From Terebella lapidaria (Eukaryota; Annelida; Polychaeta; Terebellida; Terebellidae): a stretch of 64,000 nucleotides of DNA. Under the pieces are notes generated by a model that was not told the origin of the DNA, made no database searches, and worked only from the letters and a program-made list of their open reading frames with translations. Positions 45,525 through 57,223 of the stretch are shown one piece after another (the stretch's first letter is position 1; each line of letters starts with the position of its first letter). The DNA lies in contig OX424560.1 of NCBI GenBank assembly GCA_949152475.1, forward strand, positions 6,944,001 to 7,008,000. Direction: 5' to 3'. A program made the translations under genes and the position numbers.

Positions 45525-45935
45525 ATCAGCGGAGGAAAGGTTAAATCCGGGGAGGAAAGTATAAATCCAGGGAGGAAAGTTTAAATCCGCGGAGGAGAGG
45601 TTAAATCCGCGGAGGAAAGGTTAAATCCGCGAAGGAAAGGTTGAATCCACGAAGGAAAGGTTAAATCCGCGGAGGAAAGGTTAAATCCGGGGAGGGAAGT
45701 TTAAATCCGCTGAGAAAAGATTAAATCTGCGGAGGAAAGGTTGAATCCGCGGAGGAAAGGTTAAATCCGCGGAGGAAAGGTTAAATCCGTCGAGGAAACG
45801 TTAAATCCGCGGAGGAAAGATTAAATCTGCGGAGGGAAGGTTAAATCCGCGGAGGAAAGGTTAAATCTGCAGAGGAAAGGTTAAATCCGCGGAGGAAAGG
45901 TTAAATCCGCAGAGAAAAGGTTAAATACACACAGG
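45525..45935 (+). repeat. 20-bp minisatellite array 2 (~20 units)
   Basis: Same unit and orientation as array 1. It follows the second header copy, starting TCAGCGGAGGAAAGG. It lacks the TTCACAG higher-order variants common in array 1. Confidence 0.95.
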
Positions 45936-46140
45936 AAAGATCAATGCACATAGTACAACAAGGAATCTAACCAATTTCATTCATACGATTCCACATCATA
46001 ATGGCTGACTTCCAACAGCGCGGTGCGCGTGACGATTTCATTAATATGTATTTCCAGTTGGGATATACACACCAAGAAATTGTTATGGTTAGTGGTGGCT
46101 TTCGAGTTATAGTACCTGACATGTAGCTGTAGACCGAATA

Positions 46141-46640
46141 TAACCTTTCCTCCGCGGATTAACTTTCCCTCTGCGGATTTAACATTTCCTTTGTGGATTT
46201 AACCTTTCCTCCGCGGATTTAACCTTTCCTCCGTGGATTTAATCTTTCCTCCAGGGATTTAACCTTTTCTCCGCGGATTTAACCTTTCCTCTGTGGATTT
46301 AACATTTCCTTCATGGATTTAACCTTTCCTCCACGGATTTAACCTTCTTTCCGCGGATTTAACCTTTCCTCTGTGGATTCAACATTTCCTTCATGGATTT
46401 AACCTTTCCTCCGCGGATTTAACTTTTCCTCCGCGGATTTAACCTTTCCTCCGCGGATTTAACCTTTTCTCCGCGGATTTAAACTTTCCTCCACGGATTT
46501 AACCTTTCCTCCGCGGATTCAACCTTTCCTCCGCAGATTTAACCTTTTCTCCGCGGATTTAACCTTCCCTCTGCGGATTTAGCCTTTCCTCCCTGGATTT
46601 ATACTTTCCTCCCCGGATTTAACCTTTCCTCCGCTGATGT
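46141..46640 (-). repeat. 20-bp minisatellite array 3, inverted (~25 units)
   Basis: Reverse-complement units (CCTTTCCTCCGCGGATTTAA). With array 2 it can fold into a very long hairpin. It ends in an inverted header at 46631-46729. Confidence 0.95.
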
Positions 46641-46848
46641 AGACATTTTCTCCAGGCAGTTAGGTCCACTTCTACCAGGGTGGATTTAATTCCCCAAAAC
46701 AATTTAACCATGTCGTTTATCAGCCACCGTACACCGTAGATATGTGTTACCTGGTTACTTATAAATATTTCTTCGATCGTTGTCTGATTAGATACTCTAA
46801 TGTGTAATAGCGGTGTTTCACTTTAGGTGCGCATTATACGTATCTACG

Positions 46849-46990
46849 GTGGGGTCCAAAAGTCTTAGAGCACCTTGAGAGTGTCATCATAGACGTTCAA
46901 TAGTCTAGTTTTCCCAAGCAAATTTAAAAAGTGTTCAAGTTTCGTGTTTCTTTCCCCAAAACTTATTCAAATATTCTAGTGCTGCACAAT
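46849..46990 (+). repeat. Tc1-like transposon end fragment
   Basis: The sequence TACGGTGGGGTCCAAAAGTC, continuing TTAGAGCACC, closely resembles the terminal repeat of many Tc1-like elements (TACAGTGG-GTCCAAAAGTCT type). No opposite end or transposase is seen nearby, so it looks like a solo end. Confidence 0.5.
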
Positions 46991-47624
46991 TCGACGTTCT
47001 GGATTTCTACTGTTATCTGTGCATACATGCATGGAAGTGACTGAAAGAACAAATAACACATAACATATGAAATAAAAATGTTTCAAAAATGTAATATAAG
47101 GTGTGCATTTCATATGGGCACCTAAAATGAAAAACCGCTAGTTTGCCGATGCCAAATTCAGTGTGTGAGCCTATTATAATAGCTCTGATTTGCACATTCG
47201 TGCTTTTGTTTGCCAATGAATGTCTGCATTACGAATTCCTATTTCTTATATGTGCAGAGTATTCGGATTATGTTTCTGAGTTCTAATTGTTGTGATAATT
47301 CATAAATGCCGAAGTCAGTGCATGTACTTTATTAGTCGATGCGTCTAGGCTATTAATTTTGAGGCATGCTCCGTAGTAGTCATCATCATCATCATAGCGG
47401 AGCCCGAAGATCCATTATTCATTTGTCACACTAATACTATGTAGAAAGTTGCAGGATTGCACACGATTCATGTGAAGATGATGTTGTTCCTTCATATCTG
47501 ATTATATACAACATGATTTCTTGCAGGTTTATATGACAGTTTTGCATATTTTTTACATGACACTTGAAACTATTGGGATGACCGAAATGCATTCGATCCT
47601 TATTGTGGATGAAATGTTGACAAT

Positions 47625-47885
47625 ATGGTTGTGGTTCAAAACAATGAAAAGGTTGAAGCTTGAGTAGAATTTTGAACAAAACATACTATGTTTATAATAA
47701 ACATACTATGTTTATAATAAACATAGTATGTTTTGTTAAAAATTCTACTCAAGCTTCAGCATAAACAAAATTCTACTCAAGCTTCAATAATAAACATGCT
47801 ATGTTTTTAATAAACATAGTATGTTTTGTTCAAAATTCTACTCAAGGTTAAACATTTTCCTTGTTTTGAACCACAACCGAACATA
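47625..47885. repeat. Palindromic cluster of CATAGTATGTTTTG motifs
   Basis: GTTGTGGTTCAAAACAA at the left is matched inversely at the right, with GAGTAGAATTTTGAACAAAA next inside. Internally AACATACTATGTTTATAATA is repeated directly and inversely. It could form cruciforms. Confidence 0.7.
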
Positions 47886-48427
47886 CGATGTAGGCCTACA
47901 TATGTTGGCAGCCTACAGCAGCACACCGACATGAAGATGATGGGTTGTCTGTGAGACATCGTACATCGTGCATTTTCCGTGCGATGAATACATGAACCGT
48001 GAAATGAATACACCGGCCTCAGAGTTTGGTTCACTTCGAAAATCATGGGAATAAACTAAATATTCTCATTTAATGATTGAAAACAAATGTTCATTGTGTC
48101 AAATATAACACCAGGGTCGCGAGAAAGTGAGTTATTTGCGTGGAAAAGGTGCGTTTTGCCATGTTGACAGGGTGATGATACAGAAAAACGGTCCAGGTGA
48201 GTGGCTTATGAACCAGATTTCGAAGACAAAGAGCAACTAAATGTGCCACTTGTGGCATTTTATGATGCAAAATACATGTGTTCATGGAATCGAGGGGGTC
48301 TTGTAGATATATTTCAAACATGTGATCGATTTCGAGAACATTTTACCACAAAATCATACATGAACTAAACGATCAGCCGCCGTGCAATGACTACACATCC
48401 GGGTACAGCTATTGGCTTCTATTTGGT

Positions 48428-48630
48428 CGCCGCATCAGCGGCGGCCTAAATCAAATACAAAGTTACTTTAACTTCCGGTGCCGCTTAGCACAGTGCACCT
48501 TTTTCCACCTGCCGCTCAGCGTACGAACTGATATTCTAGCACAAACATCATTCAATTTTATCAGTTTATTTGACTGACGATCTCACAGCAAGAATTTTGG
48601 CCACCGCATTTGTTTCATGCGGCGACCACT
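48428..48630. mobile_element. Small MITE-like insert in the right arm of the 43.8-48.7 kb element
   Basis: TGGTCGCCGCAT at the left is mirrored by ATGCGGCGACCA at the right. The insert interrupts an arm that is continuous in the left copy (ATGCATACGATAAAAGAAGC to AGCTGTACCCGG). The boundary is approximate; no clear target duplication. Confidence 0.5.
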
Positions 48631-48707
48631 TTGCTACTCTGGATCCCTGACGTTTACTTGTATCGTATGCATTGCACGGATTACCACGGGTGCTCTGCGG
48701 GCTGTAC

Positions 48708-48900
48708 ATATAATACTTGAATTCAGCTTGATTGTATGCACTATGATTACGGGTGAAGTAGTTCTCGTGACTATTTAGGTGCCACGTTATGATGCCATGG
48801 TATCGCACGAATCAACGGCGTTAGAGGAGATGTTGCACTGGCAATAAAAAACATATTTCCTGTCAGTGAGAATGTTGTTTCTGAGTCCAGAACCTCCAAA
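48708..48900 (+). repeat. Conserved downstream block, copy 4 (partial)
   Basis: Begins at the middle of the block (CTGTACATATAATACTTGAA, CAGCTTGATTGTATGC) and runs to CAGTGAGAATGTTG, cut at its 5' side by the TIR element. No fourth paralogous gene is seen around it. Confidence 0.6.
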
Positions 48901-51545
48901 CACAAACTGGGGCAGAACCAGCAACGGTGCTAATATTAACGGCCCTCGGCAATCATAGGGTCGCTAATCATCAAAGTCGGGGCACTCTAAAAGTATAACT
49001 CCCTCTAAAGCCATCCTTTACATTATTTCCAGTAATTCGTTCGAGGCCCGGCGTTCATTGTTATATCGAAATTATTGGAGCGCCAAAAATTCATATCATA
49101 CGCCGCCAATTTCAACGTACGCCGTGAATTGAAGGCATTCAGTTAATATTTCTAATAATAAATGCCGTTATTGTACAAATAAGTGTGGGGGCCCAAAAAT
49201 GTCCGGTGTACCTTGGGCCCAGTTCAGTGTTATTTTTGTGGGGTGTCAAGGAATTTAATTTTCTTTGAATGGAACATTATCATCTAAAAAAGGCCCAAAT
49301 TCAATCTTTTATTATCTTTATGAAAAGTGACTGAGCAGGACAGATGGGTGCGATATAAAATAGGTGGACTGTATTTGTGTTCTATATAGGGGTGGCAGAT
49401 TCCCTCGCAAGCGGTCTGACCTCTCTGAGAGGGGGTCTAAAATATGTACACAAATCGCAACCGAGCAGGGTAGGTAGCCAGTGTTCGGCGTGGAGTCTGG
49501 GGCCCACTCAAGGGCCCCAGAAGCCAGATCCTTTTGGTGTTCTGAGGTTGATTCTGAACTTCTCCAGGCTCTTGACCTGGTTTCCATCCTCCAGACCTGG
49601 TTTCCATTCCTCAGATTCCATAACTTTTTAAAAATATTATTTGACTTTATTTTGATCATTCAGTGATTAAGGCCATATTGATCTTGTTTAATTTTGCTTG
49701 GTTTCTTCTACACAAATTGTGTGTGAATTCTTACTTCTTGGTTTCATTTAAACGAAATATACTTGAACAGAAAACATTTTTGGAAAATTCAGACAGGGTT
49801 CACCGTGACGATAGAATCATATATTTCTCAAGTTTTAACCAATGAAATTTAAATTTGTTTGTACAATATTCCTAACGGGGATGTCGGGGTAGGCCTATAT
49901 AGCGGCCCCTGAACCCCTTTCCTGCCACCCCTGCTTCACCGCCTCACCGTAGAGTAGTCCAATCGAGGTTCTACTCATTTTTCAGTTGTATATATCGTTG
50001 CTAGTTGAGTCAGGTTTGGAAAATCTCCCGCGATTTAATAACCGGAATGATTTTCTCAGTAGATCCATTACGCATAGTCCATGGGTTTCTGAGACATGGG
50101 ATTTTTCATTCAATTAAATGAAATCTTTTGGAAATGTATACTATATATAATGTTTTAGAGTCGTATTGGCGATCTGCAGTTCCATGCCAAAAAAAAAATT
50201 CGCGAAAATCTGGAGGGTGGCCCAAACATACTCGAGCCCCCTCTATCAAAATAGTGAGGGGGCTCGGCCCCCCCCCCCCCCCCCTCTCCGGTTCCGACGC
50301 CAGTGACCTTCATTATTTGATATAATGGCCTTATAGCAGGCCTTCATCAAGTCAGATAATATCCTGTGTCATGGAGGGGTCGCAATAACTAACAGTGGAA
50401 CACAACTCAACAAATAGAAGACATAATATCGTTTTAAGGACACTTTTGCAGAAAGTATGTATTCGAGCAGAAAATAACCACAACTGATAGATAACATTAT
50501 GTGTGTATTATTCCTATTTCATGATGCTAGAAGCAACATTGAAGTGGCATGATATAGAGGGACCGCTTGAGGTTGATGTCAATCTGACTGCGACTGTGAC
50601 AGAAATATCTTAACTGTGTAAACATTTACATATTCGATAAACTGGCATACATACACGTACATTGTACTGAACAGTAATATACGGCAGGTCTGAAAGAAGA
50701 TCATGATAATATCGATAGGGGTGTGTCTGACTTATGTCGCACTTAACCCATGGGTTAAGCACGACTAGCTTTTTCTCGCTAAACTATAGTTTAATAAGAA
50801 GCCTGTATTCCATTTTAGCTTCGTGTCATCCCAAATCCCGACAGCCACCCCCCACAAGACACCCAGGGCCATAGAAATGAATCCAAACATATGATCAGAA
50901 TCGGATAAAAACGGTGAATATCACATAACTGGTGATTATCAGTTCTAATCAAGATCATTTATTGCAACTTTTATTGTTATTTTTTTTCTATATAATATAT
51001 ATGGCCAATTCCGGATCACATGGCGAATGGCCGATGGTTGTGCCAGCAAAACTTTCCAGTATCGTCCAGGGTAGAACATTAAGGGTCACGATTTTACTAG
51101 ATTCGAGAGCATATTGTGAAGCCAGTTTATACTTTTTCTGAAATGCTTCCGCTTAGAATATGTGAGTTGATCTTCAAAACAATATTGTTTATTGGGCATC
51201 AAAACAATATTTCAGATCTCAAAGTTAAAGGACCAGGTCACAGGAGAGGGAAAAGAATGAAAATTGCAATAACTAATTTTTTCTATCAATTTTGTATTTT
51301 TCTGTGACCAAATCCCCATCGACCAGAATTGCCTTTCATCGTCCAAGGTCGAAAAAATGTATGGGTCAACAGCTGAAATCACAAATTTGTGATACTACTT
51401 CAGGTTGCTGTTATGGTGAAGAATTCTGGTCATGGTGGAAAATAAGATAAAAAGCGAAAATCCTCACTGTATCCAACTCTACTTTTATTCATGTTTTTTT
51501 TTCTGTGATTCTTGTTAAATTTTTCTATGGCCGATGTACCATTAC
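48901..51545. other. Intergenic with old repeats, no gene seen
   Basis: Poly-C at about 50268-50284. Bases about 51225-51480 resemble 14680-14990 (intron 1 of the receptor): GTCCAAGGTCGAAAAAATGT against GCCCAAGATCGAAAATGTGA, then ATCAACTGAAATCACxxATTTGxGAT. This is a dispersed repeat of unknown type. Confidence 0.45.
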
Positions 51546-51547
51546 TA

Positions 51548-51727
51548 CAGTGGCTGATAAGTGACACTGCGAACAAAAATTATTTTTCGGAGTAATCTTG
51601 ACTTGTTCTCAGTTGACATAATTTACGCGTACATAATGTTTATTTACGCGGAAATTATGTTGATTATGTATCAGTCAGGATTACTTTGAGAAATAAATAA
51701 CTATTTTTTGTCACTTATCAGCCACTG
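51548..51727. mobile_element. 180-bp palindromic MITE with TA target duplication
   Basis: Ends CAGTGGCTGATAAGTGACA at both sides (inverted), with TA outside (51546-51547 and 51728-51729). The interior is also nearly palindromic (TTTACGCGTACATAATG and CATTATGT-like mates). The termini resemble those of the minisatellite element at 44395 (CGGTGGCTGATAAACGACA). Confidence 0.85.
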
Positions 51728-51729
51728 TA

Positions 51730-54700
51730 CATGTACATTTCAAAGAGACTCCCGTTAAAAATATTTCCGAAGTCTGAAAACGTAAATATTATTGGCCCAA
51801 TCAGAAGTGATTGAATCAGTTTCAACTTGATAAATGCGCAAATCACATTTACATCCAATAACTTGACTCGTATAGTCTAAATATGTTATACAGACACAAA
51901 TTTATCTGCAAAAGTCACAATTTGTCGTTATATGTCCAGTCCTCCAGTCTCAACGGTTTTTCAGCATATAATCATGTCGCATCACTGCTTGAGTGTGCAC
52001 GAGGTCGTCGAGCGCGCGCAAGCGACTGAAGCAACTTGGAATCTCGTGTGTGGTTTTACGCTGCCATGGAAGCGCATGTTTTGCCCTCAGTAGCCATTGG
52101 TCCATTTTAAACTACCAAAATTACCGAATTATGTCAGATATTCATGAGATCCAAGGCGGCCCTGTGAAATGGCCTACCATTTTATATGCTCGATAGGACC
52201 AAAAGAATGCCCACATCAATGGAGACAGATTTATAGCAAGATCTTTGAGGTTTGATTTATAGGCTGCACATTGTACAAAAATTATCAGCATTATCCGCAG
52301 TAGAGCTTAAATTATTCCCGTCATCGCATTTTGCATTTTTGTTAGCATTGTTGTTAGAAAATTATTACGTGCAAATAAATATAACAAAAGTTGCTGTCTT
52401 CAAATGACTGATCACCGTGATTGTTTAATAACACAACACTTTATGAACACTTTGGCCTCTGACACGAATCGCTGTTTGGAGGTGATAAACGGATCAATAT
52501 GATCACACTAGCCCCTCTAGCCAGTAAATAACTCCAAACCACTGCACTTTATCGGGAGGTCGAGGGTCAAGCCATTACATCATTCACTCACCAAGCTGTC
52601 GACATTTTCACCGAACAATCACTGATCACTCACTCCCCACCTCGTGAATGTTTTCATGGTAACTGCACCCCTCTTCCACCCCCCCCCCCACCCCCATAGG
52701 CGCTAAAATTTCGTCCATATCATATTTTCCAACATAATATTCGATACCATTCGCCTTTGGAATCGTATATTACGCCCGTTCGTTTTCGACGAATTCCAGC
52801 CAGGCCCGCAAACAGTATATATCCTTAATGGATGAACCTGAGCATTAGGAATTCTCACCTGGGGTCTGGTCGCCTTGGGCAGTATTTCGAGCTTTACGCC
52901 CATTCAGGATACACTGTACTCATATATATTTGATGGATGGTTCCTGCCGCTTGTTCCTTTCGCTATAACTTACATGTATATCGCGAACTACTTAGAGCCA
53001 ATGTTTTTGTTTGTAATCATTAGCTGAAAGTAGACACTGTTCATTGAGTTTATTAGGTTGTTTGTACTTGAATGAATTCAGATGTCTGCTATAATGTATT
53101 GCATAACACTTTCCAAGTGAATTTCTTGCGTACTTGATAAAATATTTAATATAATAGTATCTACTTTATTGACATCGGGAGAATACTAGCCTATTAAGAA
53201 CTATACCTACTAAAGCATGTCTTTAGAATACTAAAAACATTGTCTTTAATCAGCCTCCTAGATGTTGCCAATCGTTCACACAATGCAAAATAAACAGCCT
53301 CGAAACACTGTCCTCGTGGTATGCGCCAGTAAATACAACCTCCTAACCCCAACAACCTTCAGCGTCAGAACAACATACTCGGCGAGGTGAGACATGAAAC
53401 AGTAAATAAGACGACCAATTGTGATAACATAGCGCTACACGCAACTCGTCGTACTTCGGCAATCATCGGCATGTTCCGGAACGCCGAAGCCATCGTCTCG
53501 GAAAGATGGGAGTATAATCATTCTGGTGATGAGTGCTGTGCTTGTGGAGCAGTATTCATTGGTTGTGAAGGGTGATCGAATGAGTGTTTCCTCACCAAAT
53601 GTCTAGTACAACCTATCTGCATGTTGTATTGTCAAATTAACAAACGAAAACATCTAGGAACTTTTGTGTTCAATGGAAAAAAGTTCCAACCTGAAAACAA
53701 ATAGGAACATACGATGATATTTGTTCCATGTAATAAAAGCTGTTGTTCATTACGAATGACAGAGGTTTTAAATTTCATACGTAAGTGATACCTTTTCCAT
53801 TTTCGGATAAATTAACAGATCATTCGACACCAATGCTGTTATTACATATTGAAAGAATATCACCTCGACATCTGATAGGACATATATATGTATATACAAA
53901 TATATGATGTTTAAATGACATCTGGAAATTTACCTATGAAAAACGACACTCATCCCCGGGTCTCAAATAGTATGGAAAACTTCTATGATGTAGCTTTATA
54001 ATATATGTTTACGGTATTATTCACTGCGGTGACTTTAAAACATTGTCTGTGAACTATTCCTCTTCGAAACAAGCTGGTGGAAAATATTTAAAACTGGTCT
54101 ACAATACAGCATGCAAACACCTGAGAGTCCATTACCATTTCGAGATGCTTAGATACATACATTATTCTGCGCTGCAATATATACCACTTAGTTTAATGTT
54201 GTCAATGATATGGGAACAGGTGTCCTCACAATATATCTGACACTATCGCTGCTAACGCCTAATTACTCGATATACGGGAATATAATATTGCCTAATATTC
54301 CACTTCATGCACGTGCCTAACACAATATGCTAATAAGAAATACATTACAAAAGCACATAACTCTCTTCAACACCATTCGAAGTTTGATATAACCCTGAAT
54401 CCCAGTGAAACAAGTCACAAAGTTGCACTACCGGATCAATACCGGTATTCAAATGTAACTCGTATTACAGTGTACACTGTGTATATCTGGATATCACCGT
54501 CATTGTAGAGAAACTGGATACACAGTATTGACTTTTTTTTCAGCAGTCGTACCTTATCTGGAGCTATATACATTGTATGCTGTACGCTCTGACGTCACGA
54601 CGTGGTACCTGCGACCATTCTGCACCTGTCTGTGTTCTCTAAGCGTCTTATGCTCTCATACAATGGTTGCTTGCTTTAAGCTTCCTTAATGACGGATAAT

Positions 54701-56424
54701 GAACGTCAAATAAGCATACTGCAGTTACGAGAATTGTCATTCCTTTGCTTGAGTTTTTTTTCTCTGCGTTTTTGCGCGCCGACTTCTCAAAGAAATGCAG
54801 CGAGCTCTGGCGAAATGGCCAACCTAATTAAAACTACAGGCGTATTATGCCCGTCCAACTAGCGATCCAACGTTGCAGACGGTGACTGCTTTGCGTCGCG
54901 TTTTGCCAGGAACCCCGCGTGAAGAAGGCGACTAGGGTCGGGATATTTCGCGACAGAACCAGCAAATTATCCTCCCTCGTGGCCGTCGACGGTAACTATT
55001 GAATTAAGACAGTGCTAAATCAAATCCAGCGGAGTTGGGTACGTACGGGGTTGAGATTGGAGTAGTCGGTGCCTCACAAAGTCCAAGTCCGAGGAACGAG
55101 GAGGGTGCGGCGTCGCGGCAGGGTGGAATGGGAGGATTGTCTTGCCCGCCTTAATGAGAACCCCCGTGTGTAGGAAAGGGAATAGTAGTGGGGTCACAGT
55201 CACAAGTTGGTGGAGGAATCCGTGTGGCTTTAATAAGGTCCACAAAAGACCATTGTCGTCTCACTAACACAGAACAGACGTGAGTCTGGAGTCTGGAACT
55301 TGGCTGAGATCTATAGTTATGTGTGGAGTATATGCGAGGGAAATACAAGAGGGTAGGAGCCTTGTTCGATACATGCTGCAGTGGAGGGATATTTTTTTTT
55401 GGTGTGTGATAAAAAGTCCTCCCGAGTGGAGAGCCAATAGACGATTGCATTTCTACTTCTGACTTGGATATCAGTTTGCGCCGGGGGCTTCAATTCGACA
55501 TTACTCTGCCTATCGGCGTTTTTTCCCCCAACGACAGCATTTGAAAGACTTAAGCGGAGCAAGTGCCCGGGACATATCCCACCGCAATTGGATGGGAGTT
55601 AGCGCAGTGGGGGCTGGAGAATGAAGCAACGAGGTCGCCCTGGGACCGCAAGAGTGATCAGGACAGGATTAAAGGCGCCTCGGATCGCATCTGCTTGAGT
55701 TCTTTAGGGTCACTTCTCAAGTCCCTAGCGGCCTGGGAAGCACAGAGTGTCACTTAAAGAGCGACTGTTCTCATGAAGTCAGCGAGGCTGCGCTGGACAC
55801 ATGTCAAATAGCAGTTGGGGGACTTAAGCAACGAGTGCTGATATTCTTCTTGTGAAACGTACGAAGGAACAGAGAGGGAAATAAGCCCTGAAATAAGCTA
55901 TAATGCTTGGTAAGGCTCCGGCCATGAGTCGCGTTGTTAATATTTGATGGAGTTCCCTGAGTGATGTATTGGATACGTAGAGACGTTAGGAAGTATTGTC
56001 AGGGTGTTTGCAAACAATATTTGGTAGCACGCGGTGGAAAAGTCGAGAGTTCATTCGTCGCTTGCTGATCTGTTTCCTTCCGGCTTCCGAGATCTTATAT
56101 CATGTCCTCGACCGGAAACGCGCCCTGTGTTCATTCTCGCGCAATGCCTCATGGGAGTGCGGGACGGCGGTGAAAACACGGAATTATACGAGACGCTCGC
56201 TGGTCAGCTTTCGGCGTCAAATATCGAATCATTCTAATAGACTTGAAATAGGATGGAAACTAATAGTGTCTCGCTCGTCCAGTGGCTGTTGGCAATATAA
56301 CCTGTCTGATTGACTGGCGGTGTATGGTTTCATCTCACGGGACCTAGCGACATGGAGCATATAGAATAGAGAACAAGGGAAGATTAATGACCAATCATTC
56401 TGGGATTGTCTGATCCCTACTTCT

Positions 56425-56470
<46 letters not shown>

Positions 56471-57153
56471 GTTGTCGAGGCGAGCCACACGTTGCCTGCA
56501 ACTCACTCGGAGTCATTCAAAGTCGCATTGTCCAAGATAAAACGGGGACGGAATGAAAAAAAGAAGATAGTCCTCGTGTAAAAAATGTAACACGACGACG
56601 GCCTCAGTGGACGCGACTGTTCCGAGATTGACTCTATGATTAATTCGACTCGTGTTACAGATGTTGTGAGCAGTCCGAAATCATTATTGTATGTGATTGC
56701 GACACTTTGCCACTGGGGATGTCCACACATATGAGAGTCATTATTCCTAGAGTTTCTACATATGGTATCAGCTAGTCAACTTCGTGAACAGGAACTCAAC
56801 ATGTCACTCCGTATCTGACTCCCCGGCTCTCAGTGAATGACAACCTGATTTGGCTGACTTATTCAGTGGGAGGCGATCAAGCATCGAATTTGTAATCTAC
56901 GGAGTCACTGATTAACATCGCACTAAGAGAAGCAACACGTGTTGCGTTAGTAGCAGGCCGCAAATTCCCATCGACCCGGGCCACACTCCAATATCTGAAG
57001 CCATTCGCGGTCGTTACCATATCCTCGCGGTGGAATAACATTATATCGACTCATTAGAAAGTGACAGGAAAACAGAATTGTTCCTGAGATCAGTGCATAC
57101 GGAGTAGATTATAACTGAACTGGAGTTGCCGTTGGTGCTCAGTAACCGTTACC
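51730..57153. other. Upstream region of the 57 kb gene; putative promoter/5' UTR part
   Basis: From about 54.6 kb the sequence becomes richer in CpG and free of recognised repeats (for example 54775-55000 and 55460-56200), as expected near an animal promoter. A CT microsatellite lies at 56432-56466. Poly-C/CA lies near 52680-52695. No coding exon is supported. A 5' UTR exon may lie here but its splice sites cannot be fixed. Confidence 0.4.
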
Positions 57154-57223
57154 ATGGAAATAATAGAAGGGGTCATAGCATTGGTTGCGGCCTTGGCGAC
57201 GGCATCAGCGGATAACGGTGGAG
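57154..57223 (+). CDS. First coding exon of a secreted or membrane protein (signal peptide)
   Basis: ATG in a near-ideal context (GTTACCATGG). The 23 codons read MEIIEG, then a hydrophobic run VIALVAALATASA, then DNGG, a textbook signal peptide with ASA|D as the likely cleavage site. The exon ends G|GTAAGC in phase 1, typical for secreted domain genes. No convincing second exon was found in the remaining 6.8 kb, so the gene likely continues past the window. The protein cannot be named. Confidence 0.6.

Larger units (their letters stand above)
44395..46729. mobile_element. Minisatellite-bearing foldback element with TA target duplication
   Basis: The left end CGGTGGCTGATAAACGACAT is matched inversely at the right end, with TA outside both (44393-44394 and 46730-46731). 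A second direct copy of the header starts at 45434, also after TA. Behind each header is an array of 20-bp units. A shared tail module (TTCGGTCTACAGCTACA to GAAATTGGTTAGATTC) occurs at 45246-45425 and inverted at 45950-46140. So there are three header-plus-array modules, two forward and one inverted. No coding capacity. Confidence 0.75.
43768..48700. mobile_element. Large non-autonomous TIR element (~4.9 kb) with nested foldback
   Basis: Arms of about 430 bases: left about 43775-44220, right about 48040-48700 (inverted). Shared marks from the outside are TAATCCGTGCAATGCATACG, AGCTGTACCCGGATGTGTAG, CGAAATCGATCACATGTTTG, CAACTCACTTTCTCGCG-like and AACATTTGTTTTCAATCATT. The left tip repeats GTAATCCGTG several times. 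The right arm is interrupted by a ~200-bp TIR insert (48428-48630). Inside lie the minisatellite foldback (44395-46729), a Tc1-like end (46850) and a palindrome (47625-47885). No transposase frame. Flanked by two copies of the downstream block. Confidence 0.65.

Noticed and set aside
44480-46640. Regular 20-bp repeats that might suggest a CRISPR-like array
   Set aside because: Units are head-to-tail with no unique spacers and no cas genes; the context is an animal genome. It is a minisatellite.
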